18,967 bases of DNA from Gammaproteobacteria bacterium (GTDB taxonomy: Bacteria; Pseudomonadota; Gammaproteobacteria; Competibacterales; Competibacteraceae), in assembly GCA_024235135.1 (NCBI GenBank), contig JACKMZ010000020.1, positions 1 through 18,967 of the forward strand. The letters are read 5' to 3'. Shown here in pieces: positions 7,498-14,209 of the stretch. The notes below the pieces were generated by a model. It was given only the letters and a program-made list of their open reading frames with translations. It was not told the origin of the DNA and searched no databases. Numbering within the stretch: the stretch's first letter is position 1; every line of letters starts with the position of its first letter. A program made the position numbers and the translations under genes.

Positions 7498-8865
7498 GTG
7501 CATATTCATATACTCGGTATCGGTGGCACCTTCATGGCGGGTCTGGCGTTGCTGGCCCGCGCGGCCGGGCATACGGTCAGCGGGTCCGACGCGAATGTCT
7601 ACCCGCCCATGAGCACGCAGTTGGAGGAGGCGGGCATTCAGGTACGGGAAGGTTACCAACCGGACCATCTGACGCCTCCCCCCGATTGCGTGGTCGTCGG
7701 CAATGTCATGAGCCGGGGCCGGCCTATTGTCGAATACCTGTTGGACAGCGCCATTCCCTACACCTCGGGACCGGCCTGGCTGGCCGAACACGTACTGCGT
7801 GGCCGCTGGGTTCTGGCGGTCGCCGGCACCCACGGCAAAACCACGGTCACCAGCATGTTGACCTGGATTCTGGAGCAAGCGGGTTTGCAACCCGGATTCT
7901 TGATCGGCGGCATCGCCCAGGATTTCGGTGTCTCGGCGCGGCTCGGCGCGGCGCCTTTCTTCGTGGTGGAAGCCGACGAATACGATACGGCGTTTTTCGA
8001 TAAACGTTCCAAGTTCGTGCATTATCTGCCACGGACGCTGGTTCTGAACAATCTGGAATACGATCATGCCGACATCTTTCCCGACCTCGCCTCCATCCAG
8101 CGGCAGTTCCATCACCTCGTGCGCACGGTGCCGGGCTCGGGGCGGATCATCGCCAATGGCGCCGATACCCACTTAAGCACTACGCTGGCGATGGGCTGCT
8201 GGACGCCGCAGGAACACTTCGTCGTCGGCGACTGGCTGGCGCAGGAAGTTGAAAGCGATGGCGGCGCTTTCACGGTGGTCCATCACGGTGAACCCCAGGG
8301 CAGGGTGGAATGGACGCAAGCTGGGCAACACAATGTGCACAATGCCTTGGCGGCGATCGCCGCCGCGCACCATGTCGGTGTCCCAACGGCGCAGGCGATA
8401 CCGGCGCTGGCCTCGTTTCAGGGTGTCAGACGGCGTCTGGAATTGCGCGGTACGGTCAACGCCATTCAGGTCTACGACGATTTCGCCCATCATCCCACCG
8501 CCATCGCCACTACCCTGGCCGGACTGCGCGCACGGCGCCGCATTGGAAAGCTCATCGCGGTTCTGGAACCGCGATCCAACAGCATGCGTTTAGGAATATT
8601 CAGGCAGGCCCTGGCCCCGGCCTTGAAGACAGCCGATCAAGTGGTGCTGTATCAGGCGCCCGATCTGGATTGGGATTTACGGGAAATCAGTGCGGCCTTG
8701 GATGGCAAGGCGCAAGTCCGTGACTCCATCGATGCCACGATCGATGCCGTTTGCGCTCAGTCGCAACCCGGCGACACCGTGCTGATCATGAGCAACGGCG
8801 GGTTCGGCGGTATTCACGAACGGTTGCTCAACAGCCTGAGGATGCGATTCGGTACTCCCGCGTGA
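7498..8865 (+). CDS. mpl: UDP-MurNAc:murein tripeptide ligase
   Basis: 455 residues from GTG 7498. Mpl attaches the recovered tripeptide L-Ala-gamma-D-Glu-meso-DAP to UDP-MurNAc in cytosolic peptidoglycan recycling. The start is set by the family N-terminus HIHILGIGGTFMAGLA (Rossmann glycine motif) and by the stop of the upstream gene two bases before it; the same frame is open further upstream but that part is a shadow of hslO and the membrane gene. The ATP loop is AGTHGKTT (G110-T116), followed by the Mur-ligase central segment VEADEYDTAFFDKRSKF and the C-terminal YDDFAHHPTAIATTL and LEPRSNSMRLG motifs. It differs from MurC in the SDANVYPPMSTQLE segment typical of Mpl. The stop overlaps the ubiX start (GTGA). 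Confidence 0.95.
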   Translation: MHIHILGIGGTFMAGLALLARAAGHTVSGSDANVYPPMSTQLEEAGIQVREGYQPDHLTPPPDCVVVGNVMSRGRPIVEYLLDSAIPYTSGPAWLAEHVLRGRWVLAVAGTHGKTTVTSMLTWILEQAGLQPGFLIGGIAQDFGVSARLGAAPFFVVEADEYDTAFFDKRSKFVHYLPRTLVLNNLEYDHADIFPDLASIQRQFHHLVRTVPGSGRIIANGADTHLSTTLAMGCWTPQEHFVVGDWLAQEVESDGGAFTVVHHGEPQGRVEWTQAGQHNVHNALAAIAAAHHVGVPTAQAIPALASFQGVRRRLELRGTVNAIQVYDDFAHHPTAIATTLAGLRARRRIGKLIAVLEPRSNSMRLGIFRQALAPALKTADQVVLYQAPDLDWDLREISAALDGKAQVRDSIDATIDAVCAQSQPGDTVLIMSNGGFGGIHERLLNSLRMRFGTPA

Positions 8866-9479
8866 GCGATCCCCTGCCCATTGCCCTCGCCATGACCGGT
8901 GCTTCAGGGGCTCGGTATGGCCTGCGCTTGTTGGAATGCCTGCTCCGCCAGCAACGGACCGTGTATCTGATGCTATCCAAGCCGGCGCAAGTCGTGATCG
9001 GCATGGAAACCGATCTGGCCTTGCCTGGTCGTCCGGCGGACATACGCCGGTTTCTGGCGGAATACTATGGCTGTCCGGCCGAGCAGTTGCAGGTCTACGG
9101 CAAGGAGGAATGGACCTCACCGCTGGCCAGTGGCTCGGCGCCGCTCGGCGCGATGGTGGTCTGCCCTTGCACGACCGGCACGCTGGCCGCCATCGCCAGT
9201 GGCATTAGCGACAGCTTGATCCTTCGCGCCGCCGATGTAGCCCTCAAGGAAGGTCGGCGACTGATACTGGTCATACGCGAGACGCCGTTCTCGATCACCC
9301 ACTTGGAAAACATGCTGAAATTGGCGCGCAGCGGTGCGATCATACTGCCCGCCAATCCCGGTTTTTATCACCGCCCGGAGAGTGTGGGCGATATCGTGGA
9401 TTTCATCGTCTCCCGGGTGCTCGATCAACTCGGCGTACCCAATCACCTGGTTCCCCGTTGGGGTTTGGCCGATCATTGA
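8862..9479 (+). CDS. ubiX: Flavin prenyltransferase UbiX
   Basis: 205 residues from GTG 8862, which overlaps the mpl stop by three bases. UbiX joins a dimethylallyl group to FMN, producing the prenyl-FMN cofactor for UbiD decarboxylase in ubiquinone synthesis. The FMN-binding loop TGASGARYG is at 12-20, the conserved serine at S39 in MLSKPAQ, then CPCTTGTLAAIASGISDSLILRAAD and the VIRETPFSITHLENM segment that binds the prenyl phosphate and flavin. PANPGFYHRP near the C-terminus is the usual final motif. The frame is open upstream to 8751, but that part overlaps mpl and lacks family similarity. No ubiD is present in the window, which is normal. Confidence 0.94.
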   Translation: MSDPLPIALAMTGASGARYGLRLLECLLRQQRTVYLMLSKPAQVVIGMETDLALPGRPADIRRFLAEYYGCPAEQLQVYGKEEWTSPLASGSAPLGAMVVCPCTTGTLAAIASGISDSLILRAADVALKEGRRLILVIRETPFSITHLENMLKLARSGAIILPANPGFYHRPESVGDIVDFIVSRVLDQLGVPNHLVPRWGLADH

Positions 9480-9491
9480 GATTCCTGACTC

Positions 9492-10085
9492 ATGGCTAGG
9501 CTCGAAGTCCCTCTGTTCCCCCTCAATACGGTGCTGTTCCCTGGCGGAACGCTGCCTTTGCGCATCTTCGAGCCGCGTTACCTGAAGATGGTCTGCAATT
9601 GCACGAAGCAAACCAGCGGCTTTGTCGTGGTGGCGATCATCGAGGGCAAAGAAGTCGGCGAGGTAGCGAAATTTCATGGCGTCGGCACCCTAGCCCATAT
9701 CATCGATTTCGACCGTCTGGATAATGGTCTGCTGGGCATCACCTGCCGGGGCGAACAACGTCTGCGGGTGGAAACTCAACGCAGTCAAGAGGACGGTCTA
9801 CTGATCGGAGAAGTTGAAGCCATTCCAGCGGACCCCCCGCAAACTCTGCAGCCGCGCCACAAACCGATGGTGGACTTGCTGCGCAATGTCCTGACTTGGG
9901 AAGAAATCCAACCCTACATCCGGTTCCTGGCGGAAGATTGGCAAGACGCCGCCTGGGTGAGCAATCGCTTGGCGGAATTGCTACCTTTACCCATTTCCGC
10001 CAAGCAAATCCTGCTGGAGTTGCGTGATCCGACCCAGCGTCTGGATGTTCTGCAAACACTGTTGCGTGAGCAAAAGGTATCCTGA
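9492..10085 (+). CDS. LON substrate-binding-domain protein
   Basis: 197 residues, starting at ATG 9492, 12 bp after ubiX. The N-terminal LEVPLFPLNTVLFPGGTLPLRIFEPRYLKM pattern (in parts: VPLFPLNTVLFPGG, LPLRIFEPRY) is the signature of the Lon N-terminal domain, and the VGTLAHIIDFDRLDNGLLGI and GEQRLRVE strands continue it. The second half (about 120-197) is helical and ends in LLELRDPTQRLDVLQTLL, as in Lon N-domains. There is no AAA+ or protease domain and the length is normal for stand-alone LON proteins, so it is not a truncated Lon. Such proteins are widespread but their role is not established; peptide or protein binding is presumed. It is probably the last gene of the gatC-to-LON run. 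Confidence 0.9.
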   Translation: MARLEVPLFPLNTVLFPGGTLPLRIFEPRYLKMVCNCTKQTSGFVVVAIIEGKEVGEVAKFHGVGTLAHIIDFDRLDNGLLGITCRGEQRLRVETQRSQEDGLLIGEVEAIPADPPQTLQPRHKPMVDLLRNVLTWEEIQPYIRFLAEDWQDAAWVSNRLAELLPLPISAKQILLELRDPTQRLDVLQTLLREQKVS

Positions 10086-10316
10086 AGTGGCATACGGGCA
10101 ATCCAGATCATGCTGAAACGCCGAACTTTCCGGTTCATGCAGTGAAGTCCCGCCTGCCTGCCCAATGTATCGAAATGCGCGCCGCTTGTTCGGTTTCCAG
10201 GCCAGAAGGATACGCCAGGCCGGTTTTCACTCAGTGATCGGCAAACGTAGTGACTAATAGCTAAGCTGAATGACATCCGGCTTGATTTGTTGTCCTCACC
10301 GTAATGTTTGGGACCG
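10086..10316. other. Gap between the LON-domain and CYTH-CHAD genes
   Basis: 231 bp with no supported gene. CCAGGCC occurs as a direct repeat at 10197-10203 and 10215-10221. An 11-codon frame (10110-10145) lacks a ribosome site and is probably chance. I find no intrinsic terminator and no confident promoter, although the break in packing implies that transcription of the gatC run ends and a new unit starts here. Confidence 0.5.
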
Positions 10317-11810
10317 ATGACTACCGAATTGCATTTTTCCCCCCGCGCGCAAGACGTCGATACCGTACTGGCCGATATCACTCGACTCAGTACCGCTGCC
10401 GAGCACGAACATCGCGTCAGTTATTACTACGATACCGCCGAACGAACCTTACAGCAGGCAGGCTACGGGTTGGCGACTTGTTGGGCGCGCGGACGATGGA
10501 CACAAACATTGCGGGCCGCGGACCAACCTCAACCCCTGGTATCCGAATCTGAAAGCGACGAGATCGATTACACCCATTTGCCCGTGCAAGGCAAGCTCGG
10601 CCGGCAATTAGCGGACATTATCATCAAGCAGAACCTGGAACGGCTCTTCCGTGTGGAATTGCAGCGTTCCCGCTGGGAAGCCCAGTTGAGTGAGGAAACA
10701 CAAATCGCCGTCATACTGGATCGAGGCGAAATTAAAACGGCGGGCCGACGCGAACCGCTTTGCGAACTCAGCATCGAGTTGACGACCGGTTCGGCACGGG
10801 ATGTGTACCAATGGGCTCGGAATCTGGCCGAACGCTACGCGCTACCCTGGGCAAGTTCCGATGTGATGACACGGGGTCACGCATTGGCTTCCGCCTCACC
10901 GCTGACCCATCATAAGGCTCAACCACTGGTTCTCGGCGACGAATGCCGTGCCGAGGAAGCTTTCATCGCGATCGGCAAGGCTTGCCTGGACCATGCCCAG
11001 TGCAATCGGGACGCCGTGTGCGCTCGACAGGAGGAAGGCGTGCATCAGATGCGCGTCGCCTTTAGGCGCTTTCGCTCCTGCCTGAAAACCTTCCGTTCCG
11101 TGATCCCCCGTGAAGCCAGTCAGCCGCTCGTCGAGGAACTGCGTTGGCTGAACGGGTTTCTGGGCCCGGCCAGGGATTGGGATGTGTTTTTCGCCGAAAG
11201 CCTGCAACCTATTCTCAATCGGTTTCCCGATAAACGCGGTTTGCAGATCTTGCGGCGCAGAGTCGAGGAGAAACGCGCGGCGCATTATCAGGCCCTACAG
11301 AAATGTCTGGAAGATCCGCGCTATCACCGCCTGATTCTGCGAGGCCACAGTTGGTTGGACTGTCGGGCGTGGCGGGATGGATTGAATACGGAGCAATTGG
11401 AGACCTTGGAGCAACCGGCGGTGAAATTCGCCGTCGCTCTTCTGAAGCGTCAGCACCGCAAGGTAACCCAATGGGGTGTGCAATTCGCCACTTTATCGGC
11501 CGTGGAACGCCACCAATTGCGTATTCGTATCAAGGAATTGCGGTACGCGGCGGAGTTCTTCGCCAGCCTGTTTCCCGGTACTCTGGCCCTGGATTACGCC
11601 AAGACCGCCGGCAAATTACAGGACTGCCTTGGTGCGCTCAACGATCTTAGCGTGTCGGAACATTTATTAGACGATCTGCAAGTACGTCCGAAATCGCCGG
11701 TGCGAACTGTGATCGAAAGCTGGTATGCCTGCAAAGCGGATTATCAAGAACAGGCTTTCGGACCGCTTTGGGAGATTTTCCTGAACTGGAAACGGCCCTG
11801 GAAAGCCTAA
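10317..11810 (+). CDS. CYTH-CHAD domain protein with degenerate CYTH tunnel
   Basis: 497 residues from ATG 10317; a TTG three codons earlier is less likely. Residues 1-192 follow the CYTH fold (YYYDTAERTLQQAGYGL, WTQTLRA, VILDRGEI, EPLCELSIEL). The N-terminal ExExK signature, normally required for triphosphate and metal binding, reads T-T-E-L-H-F, losing one Glu and the Lys. The LRxR strand reads TCWA, and the basic residue before RGHAL near 183 is also missing. The CHAD domain (about 205-490) keeps its conserved residues: VHQMRVAFRRFRS with H243, LNGFLGPARDWDV, RIKELRYAAEFF and LQDCLGALND. CHAD domains bind inorganic polyphosphate. I infer a polyphosphate-binding protein whose CYTH half may lack phosphatase activity. 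It stands alone between two gaps. Confidence 0.88.
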   Translation: MTTELHFSPRAQDVDTVLADITRLSTAAEHEHRVSYYYDTAERTLQQAGYGLATCWARGRWTQTLRAADQPQPLVSESESDEIDYTHLPVQGKLGRQLADIIIKQNLERLFRVELQRSRWEAQLSEETQIAVILDRGEIKTAGRREPLCELSIELTTGSARDVYQWARNLAERYALPWASSDVMTRGHALASASPLTHHKAQPLVLGDECRAEEAFIAIGKACLDHAQCNRDAVCARQEEGVHQMRVAFRRFRSCLKTFRSVIPREASQPLVEELRWLNGFLGPARDWDVFFAESLQPILNRFPDKRGLQILRRRVEEKRAAHYQALQKCLEDPRYHRLILRGHSWLDCRAWRDGLNTEQLETLEQPAVKFAVALLKRQHRKVTQWGVQFATLSAVERHQLRIRIKELRYAAEFFASLFPGTLALDYAKTAGKLQDCLGALNDLSVSEHLLDDLQVRPKSPVRTVIESWYACKADYQEQAFGPLWEIFLNWKRPWKA

Positions 11811-11876
11811 GCATACGGCAAACGCCCCTAAGATAACCCAGCGCATTGCCTCATGTGCCCCTGATGATAATAATGA

Positions 11877-11904
11877 TTGATACCGTCAGTACCCCATTTA
11901 GGAT
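11877..11904 (+). promoter_or_regulatory. Candidate sigma70 promoter for the citrate synthase gene
   Basis: TTGATA (11877-11882) and TAGGAT (11899-11904) are 16 bp apart and match consensus at five and four of six positions. A start near 11911 would leave a short leader before the AAGAGAG ribosome site (about 11915-11920) and the ATG at 11929. Confidence 0.4.
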
Positions 11905-11928
11905 CATATTTCCAAGAGAGATAAGCCT

Positions 11929-13074
11929 ATGTTGATTATGAGCAGTGATGTACGCAAGGGATTGGAAGGGGTCGTCGTCGACGAAACTGCGATTTCCCGG
12001 CGGGACGTCAAGGAATTGACCTATCGAGGCTATCCCGTGCGTGAATTGGCCAACTACTGCTGTTTCGAGGAGGTTGCGTATTTGATCTGGGACGGCGAAT
12101 TGCCGACTGCGGCGCAACTGGATCGCTTTCAGAATGAAAAACGGGGATACCGAGAAATTAGCGATTATCTCATCGAACTCATTCAGTCTTTTCCCCTCGC
12201 GACGGACCCCATGGACAAATTGCGCACGGCCGTCAGCGTCCTGGGCATGAACGAAGCGGATGCCCTGGACAACGATCCGGCCAAGAATCGCAACCGGGCG
12301 ATGCATTTGATCGCCAAGATACCGACCATTGTCGCCACGGATTATCGCCATCGCAAGGGATTGGAACGTATTCCTCCGAATCCGGAATTAGGCTTCACCG
12401 CCAATTTCTTCCACATGTGTTTCGGTCAGGTTCCCCGTCAGGAAGTGCTGGATTGCTTCGAAGTCACGCTGATCCTCTACGCGGAACATGGCTTCAACCC
12501 TTCGACCTTTACGGCGCGCATCGTGGCTTCGACATTATCCGATATGTACAGCGCGACAACTTCGGCGATCGGCGCCTTGAAGGGGCCGATACACGGCGGC
12601 GCCAATTCCGGAGTCATGCGGATGCTGCTGGAAATCAGCGAGCCGGAACAAACCCAGGCTTGGATTGATGAAGCGCTGCGCGCAAAACGCAAGATCATGG
12701 GTTTTGGACACCGGGTCTACAAACAGGGGGACCCGCGGGTTCCGATCATGCAGGCGGTGTTGGAAGTCCTCGCCGATATCGAGCAGGACTGGCGATGGAT
12801 AGAGATTCAAGACATCGTGGCGCGCACGATGCTGCAACGCAAGCACATGCATCCCAACATCGATTTCAAGGCGGGGCCGATTTACTACCTCATGGGTTTC
12901 GACATCGAGTTCTTCAGCACGATTTTCGTCATGAGCCGCGCCGTCGGATGGACAGCGCATTTCATGGAGCAATTGGCCTTCAACCGCATGATCCGCCCGC
13001 GCAGTTCCTATGTCGGGCCCGCGCTGCGCTCGTTGACCGGACGGCCTGCGAACCGGACATTACAATTGACCTGA
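11929..13074 (+). CDS. Citrate / 2-methylcitrate synthase
   Basis: 381 residues, the short form of the family rather than the ~430-residue NADH-sensitive GltA type. It condenses acetyl-CoA or propionyl-CoA with oxaloacetate in the cytosol. The catalytic residues are in place: H222 in KGPIHGGAN, H261 in GFGHRVYK and D312 in HPNIDFKAG. The AEHGFNPSTFTARI and SDMYSATTSAIGAL segments and the final GWTAHFMEQ and IRPRSSYVGP motifs are typical. Several positions resemble PrpC, so substrate preference is uncertain; no prpB, acnD or prpR gene is nearby to favour the methylcitrate cycle. ATG 11929 is preferred over ATG 11938 because AAGAGAG lies about 8 bases before it. A cupin gene follows after 57 bp, probably on the same transcript. 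Confidence 0.92.
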   Translation: MLIMSSDVRKGLEGVVVDETAISRRDVKELTYRGYPVRELANYCCFEEVAYLIWDGELPTAAQLDRFQNEKRGYREISDYLIELIQSFPLATDPMDKLRTAVSVLGMNEADALDNDPAKNRNRAMHLIAKIPTIVATDYRHRKGLERIPPNPELGFTANFFHMCFGQVPRQEVLDCFEVTLILYAEHGFNPSTFTARIVASTLSDMYSATTSAIGALKGPIHGGANSGVMRMLLEISEPEQTQAWIDEALRAKRKIMGFGHRVYKQGDPRVPIMQAVLEVLADIEQDWRWIEIQDIVARTMLQRKHMHPNIDFKAGPIYYLMGFDIEFFSTIFVMSRAVGWTAHFMEQLAFNRMIRPRSSYVGPALRSLTGRPANRTLQLT

Positions 13075-13131
13075 ACGACCGCAAACGATCGATCTCGGAA
13101 CCCTTTCGGGTAAAGGCGGCTGAATAAAACC

Positions 13132-13407
13132 ATGACCCCCATTGAAATAGTCAACAATCCCGATACCCAACGTCTGGATGAGATGCACATCGCCTCTTGG
13201 CCTATCTGGACCAAGGAGACGTCGGAGTTCCCCTGGTTCTACGACGAACAGGAAACTTGTTATTTTCTGGAAGGAGAAGTGGTCGTCATCCCCGAAGGCG
13301 GGGAACCCGTTACCCTGGGTAAGGGCGACCTGGTAACTTTTCCGCGAGGAATGGCGTGTACCTGGAAAATTAACAAGGCGGTGAAGAAACACTTTCGCAT
13401 GGGATGA
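13132..13407 (+). CDS. Small cupin-fold protein (DUF861/cupin_3 type)
   Basis: 91 residues, a single beta-barrel cupin. The pattern W-P-I-W near the N-terminus, FYDEQETCYFLEGEVVVIPEGGEPVTLGKGDLVTFPRG (seen in parts, e.g. ETCYFLEGEVVV and GKGDLVTFPRG) and the final CTWKINKAVKKHF match the DUF861/EutQ-like group. In the first motif the usual metal-binding histidines are replaced by acidic and other residues (E-T-C-Y), so metal binding is uncertain. The gene follows the citrate synthase by 57 bp with a GGCGG ribosome-site candidate 12 bases before the ATG. Function is unknown; small-ligand binding or an isomerase-like role is possible, and the pairing with citrate synthase is the only contextual clue. 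Confidence 0.85.
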   Translation: MTPIEIVNNPDTQRLDEMHIASWPIWTKETSEFPWFYDEQETCYFLEGEVVVIPEGGEPVTLGKGDLVTFPRGMACTWKINKAVKKHFRMG

Positions 13408-13526
13408 AAACCCCACCGGATTTATGCCCTTGCACTATGCTGGGTTTCTAGCCGAAAGCCCTGCACATTGCTGAGGCGTTAACGACGGATAGGGTTGCCC
13501 GAGTGCGGGCATGAGTACGGGAAGAT

Positions 13527-13564
13527 ATATCTAACCGATTGTATAGTCTTGGTAAATTAGATAT
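13527..13564. promoter_or_regulatory. 8-bp perfect inverted repeat around a TATAGT box
   Basis: ATATCTAA (13527-13534) and TTAGATAT (13557-13564) are exact reverse complements with 22 bases between them. The inner flanks CCGA (13535-13538) and TTGG (13549-13552) can also pair. The enclosed TATAGT (13542-13547) is a five-of-six -10 hexamer but has no good -35 at 16-18 bp. It may be an operator over the promoter of the small RNA that follows, or a hairpin at its 5' side. Confidence 0.4.
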
Positions 13565-13698
13565 TGGTGCGGGATATGCAAAATAGCAACTTGACAGGGT
13601 TTGTTGGGTTGGGAAACCAACCGGAAAACAATCCCTGTTACATGCCTCCTCGCTTAATCCTCCGCTTAGAGGTGCTCCTTAGCACCTCTCTTTTTTTA
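13554..13698 (+). ncRNA. Candidate trans-acting small RNA with two CCUCC motifs
   Basis: Not matched to any RNA family I know. Three modules follow one another. First, a long hairpin at 13592-13640: arms 13594-13605 and 13627-13638 pair with one T-T mismatch, then GGTTGG/CCAACC (13607-13612 with 13617-13622) closes on a GAAA tetraloop. Second, an unstructured pyrimidine-rich linker at 13641-13667 with CCTCC at 13645-13649 and 13659-13663; CCUCC is complementary to the GGAGG ribosome site. Third, a perfect 9-bp terminator with a run of seven T. The 5' end is approximate and assumes the TATAGT at 13542 is the -10. Alternatives are a leader or attenuator of the downstream DUF192 gene, or a CsrA-binding RNA, since GGA appears in the loop and bulge. 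Confidence 0.5.
13668..13697 (+). terminator. Strong intrinsic terminator
   Basis: AGAGGTGCT (13668-13676) and AGCACCTCT (13681-13689) are perfect 9-bp arms around a CCTT loop, followed by C and seven T (13691-13697). It ends the candidate small RNA. It also lies inside the open frame that continues into the DUF192 gene, which argues that the real start of that gene is downstream of 13697. Confidence 0.88.
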
Positions 13699-13734
13699 TT
13701 GAGTGCGCAACCGTTTGTATTAGGGTTGTTCCGG

Positions 13735-14202
13735 TTGGCACGGCGTGCCACACCGACCCATTATAGTGGAAGAACGGTCGGATTGCTGATCGGATTATGC
13801 CTGGTCGCGATCGCTCCACCCGATGCGTGCGCCGAACCCCCAACCGACATCGCGGTGGGTAACGTTCGCTTTCACGCCGAAATCGCTCAGTCTCTGGATG
13901 AGAGGCAGCGGGGGCTGATGTTCCGTACCGATTTGGCGGATCAGGCAGGGATGCTGTTCATACAGCCGATTCCAGGTCCAGCGACTTTCTGGATGAAAAA
14001 TACCTATATTCCCCTGGATCTCCTGTATTTCGACAACGAGAGACGTTTGCTGGAAATACATGCCCAAGCGCCGCCCTGTTCCGCGGACCCTTGTCCGGTC
14101 TACGCCAGCCAAACCGCCAATATCAAATACATCCTGGAAATTAACGCGGGTACGGCAGAACGGCTGGGGATACAACCCGGTGATCGGTTGTCCTGGCCCT
14201 GA
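13735..14202 (+). CDS. Secreted DUF192 protein
   Basis: 155 residues from TTG 13735. The frame is open from 13564, but an intrinsic terminator at 13668-13697 lies within it, so an upstream start is unlikely. TTG 13735 has TTAGGG nine bases before it and gives an N-terminus with three arginines, a hydrophobic core (VGLLIGLCLVAIA) and a cleavage region near ACA-EPP, a plausible signal peptide; TTG 13783 is an alternative with no basic residues. The DUF192 core is complete: ERQRGLMFRTDL, AGMLFIQ, ATFWMKNTYIPLDLLYFD, a PPCSADPCPVY segment with two cysteines, and ILEINAGTAERLGIQPGD. DUF192 proteins are small beta-rich envelope proteins of unknown function. The stop is 7 bp from the stop of convergent mazG. 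Confidence 0.82.
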   Translation: MARRATPTHYSGRTVGLLIGLCLVAIAPPDACAEPPTDIAVGNVRFHAEIAQSLDERQRGLMFRTDLADQAGMLFIQPIPGPATFWMKNTYIPLDLLYFDNERRLLEIHAQAPPCSADPCPVYASQTANIKYILEINAGTAERLGIQPGDRLSWP

Positions 14203-14209
14203 TCCCTGA

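Noticed and set aside
8751..8861. 37-codon extension of ubiX
   Set aside because: It overlaps the conserved end of mpl and is Arg-rich shadow sequence; the GTG at 8862 gives the normal family start.
10110..10145. 11-codon frame (MLKRRTFRFMQ) upstream of the CYTH-CHAD gene as a leader peptide
   Set aside because: There is no ribosome site, no runs of one amino acid and no attenuator hairpin after it.
13496..13511. TGCCCG-AGTG-CGGGCA hairpin as terminator of the citrate synthase-cupin unit
   Set aside because: The 6-bp stem is real but no T run follows, so an intrinsic terminator cannot be claimed.
13591..13596. TTGACA, a near-perfect -35 hexamer
   Set aside because: No -10 hexamer lies 16-18 bp downstream, and the bases form the foot of the long hairpin of the candidate small RNA.
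13736..13750. TGGCACG-G-CGTGCCA palindrome, resembling a sigma54 -24/-12 element
   Set aside because: The distance between the GG and GC dinucleotides is two bases too short for sigma54, and the site lies at the chosen DUF192 start.
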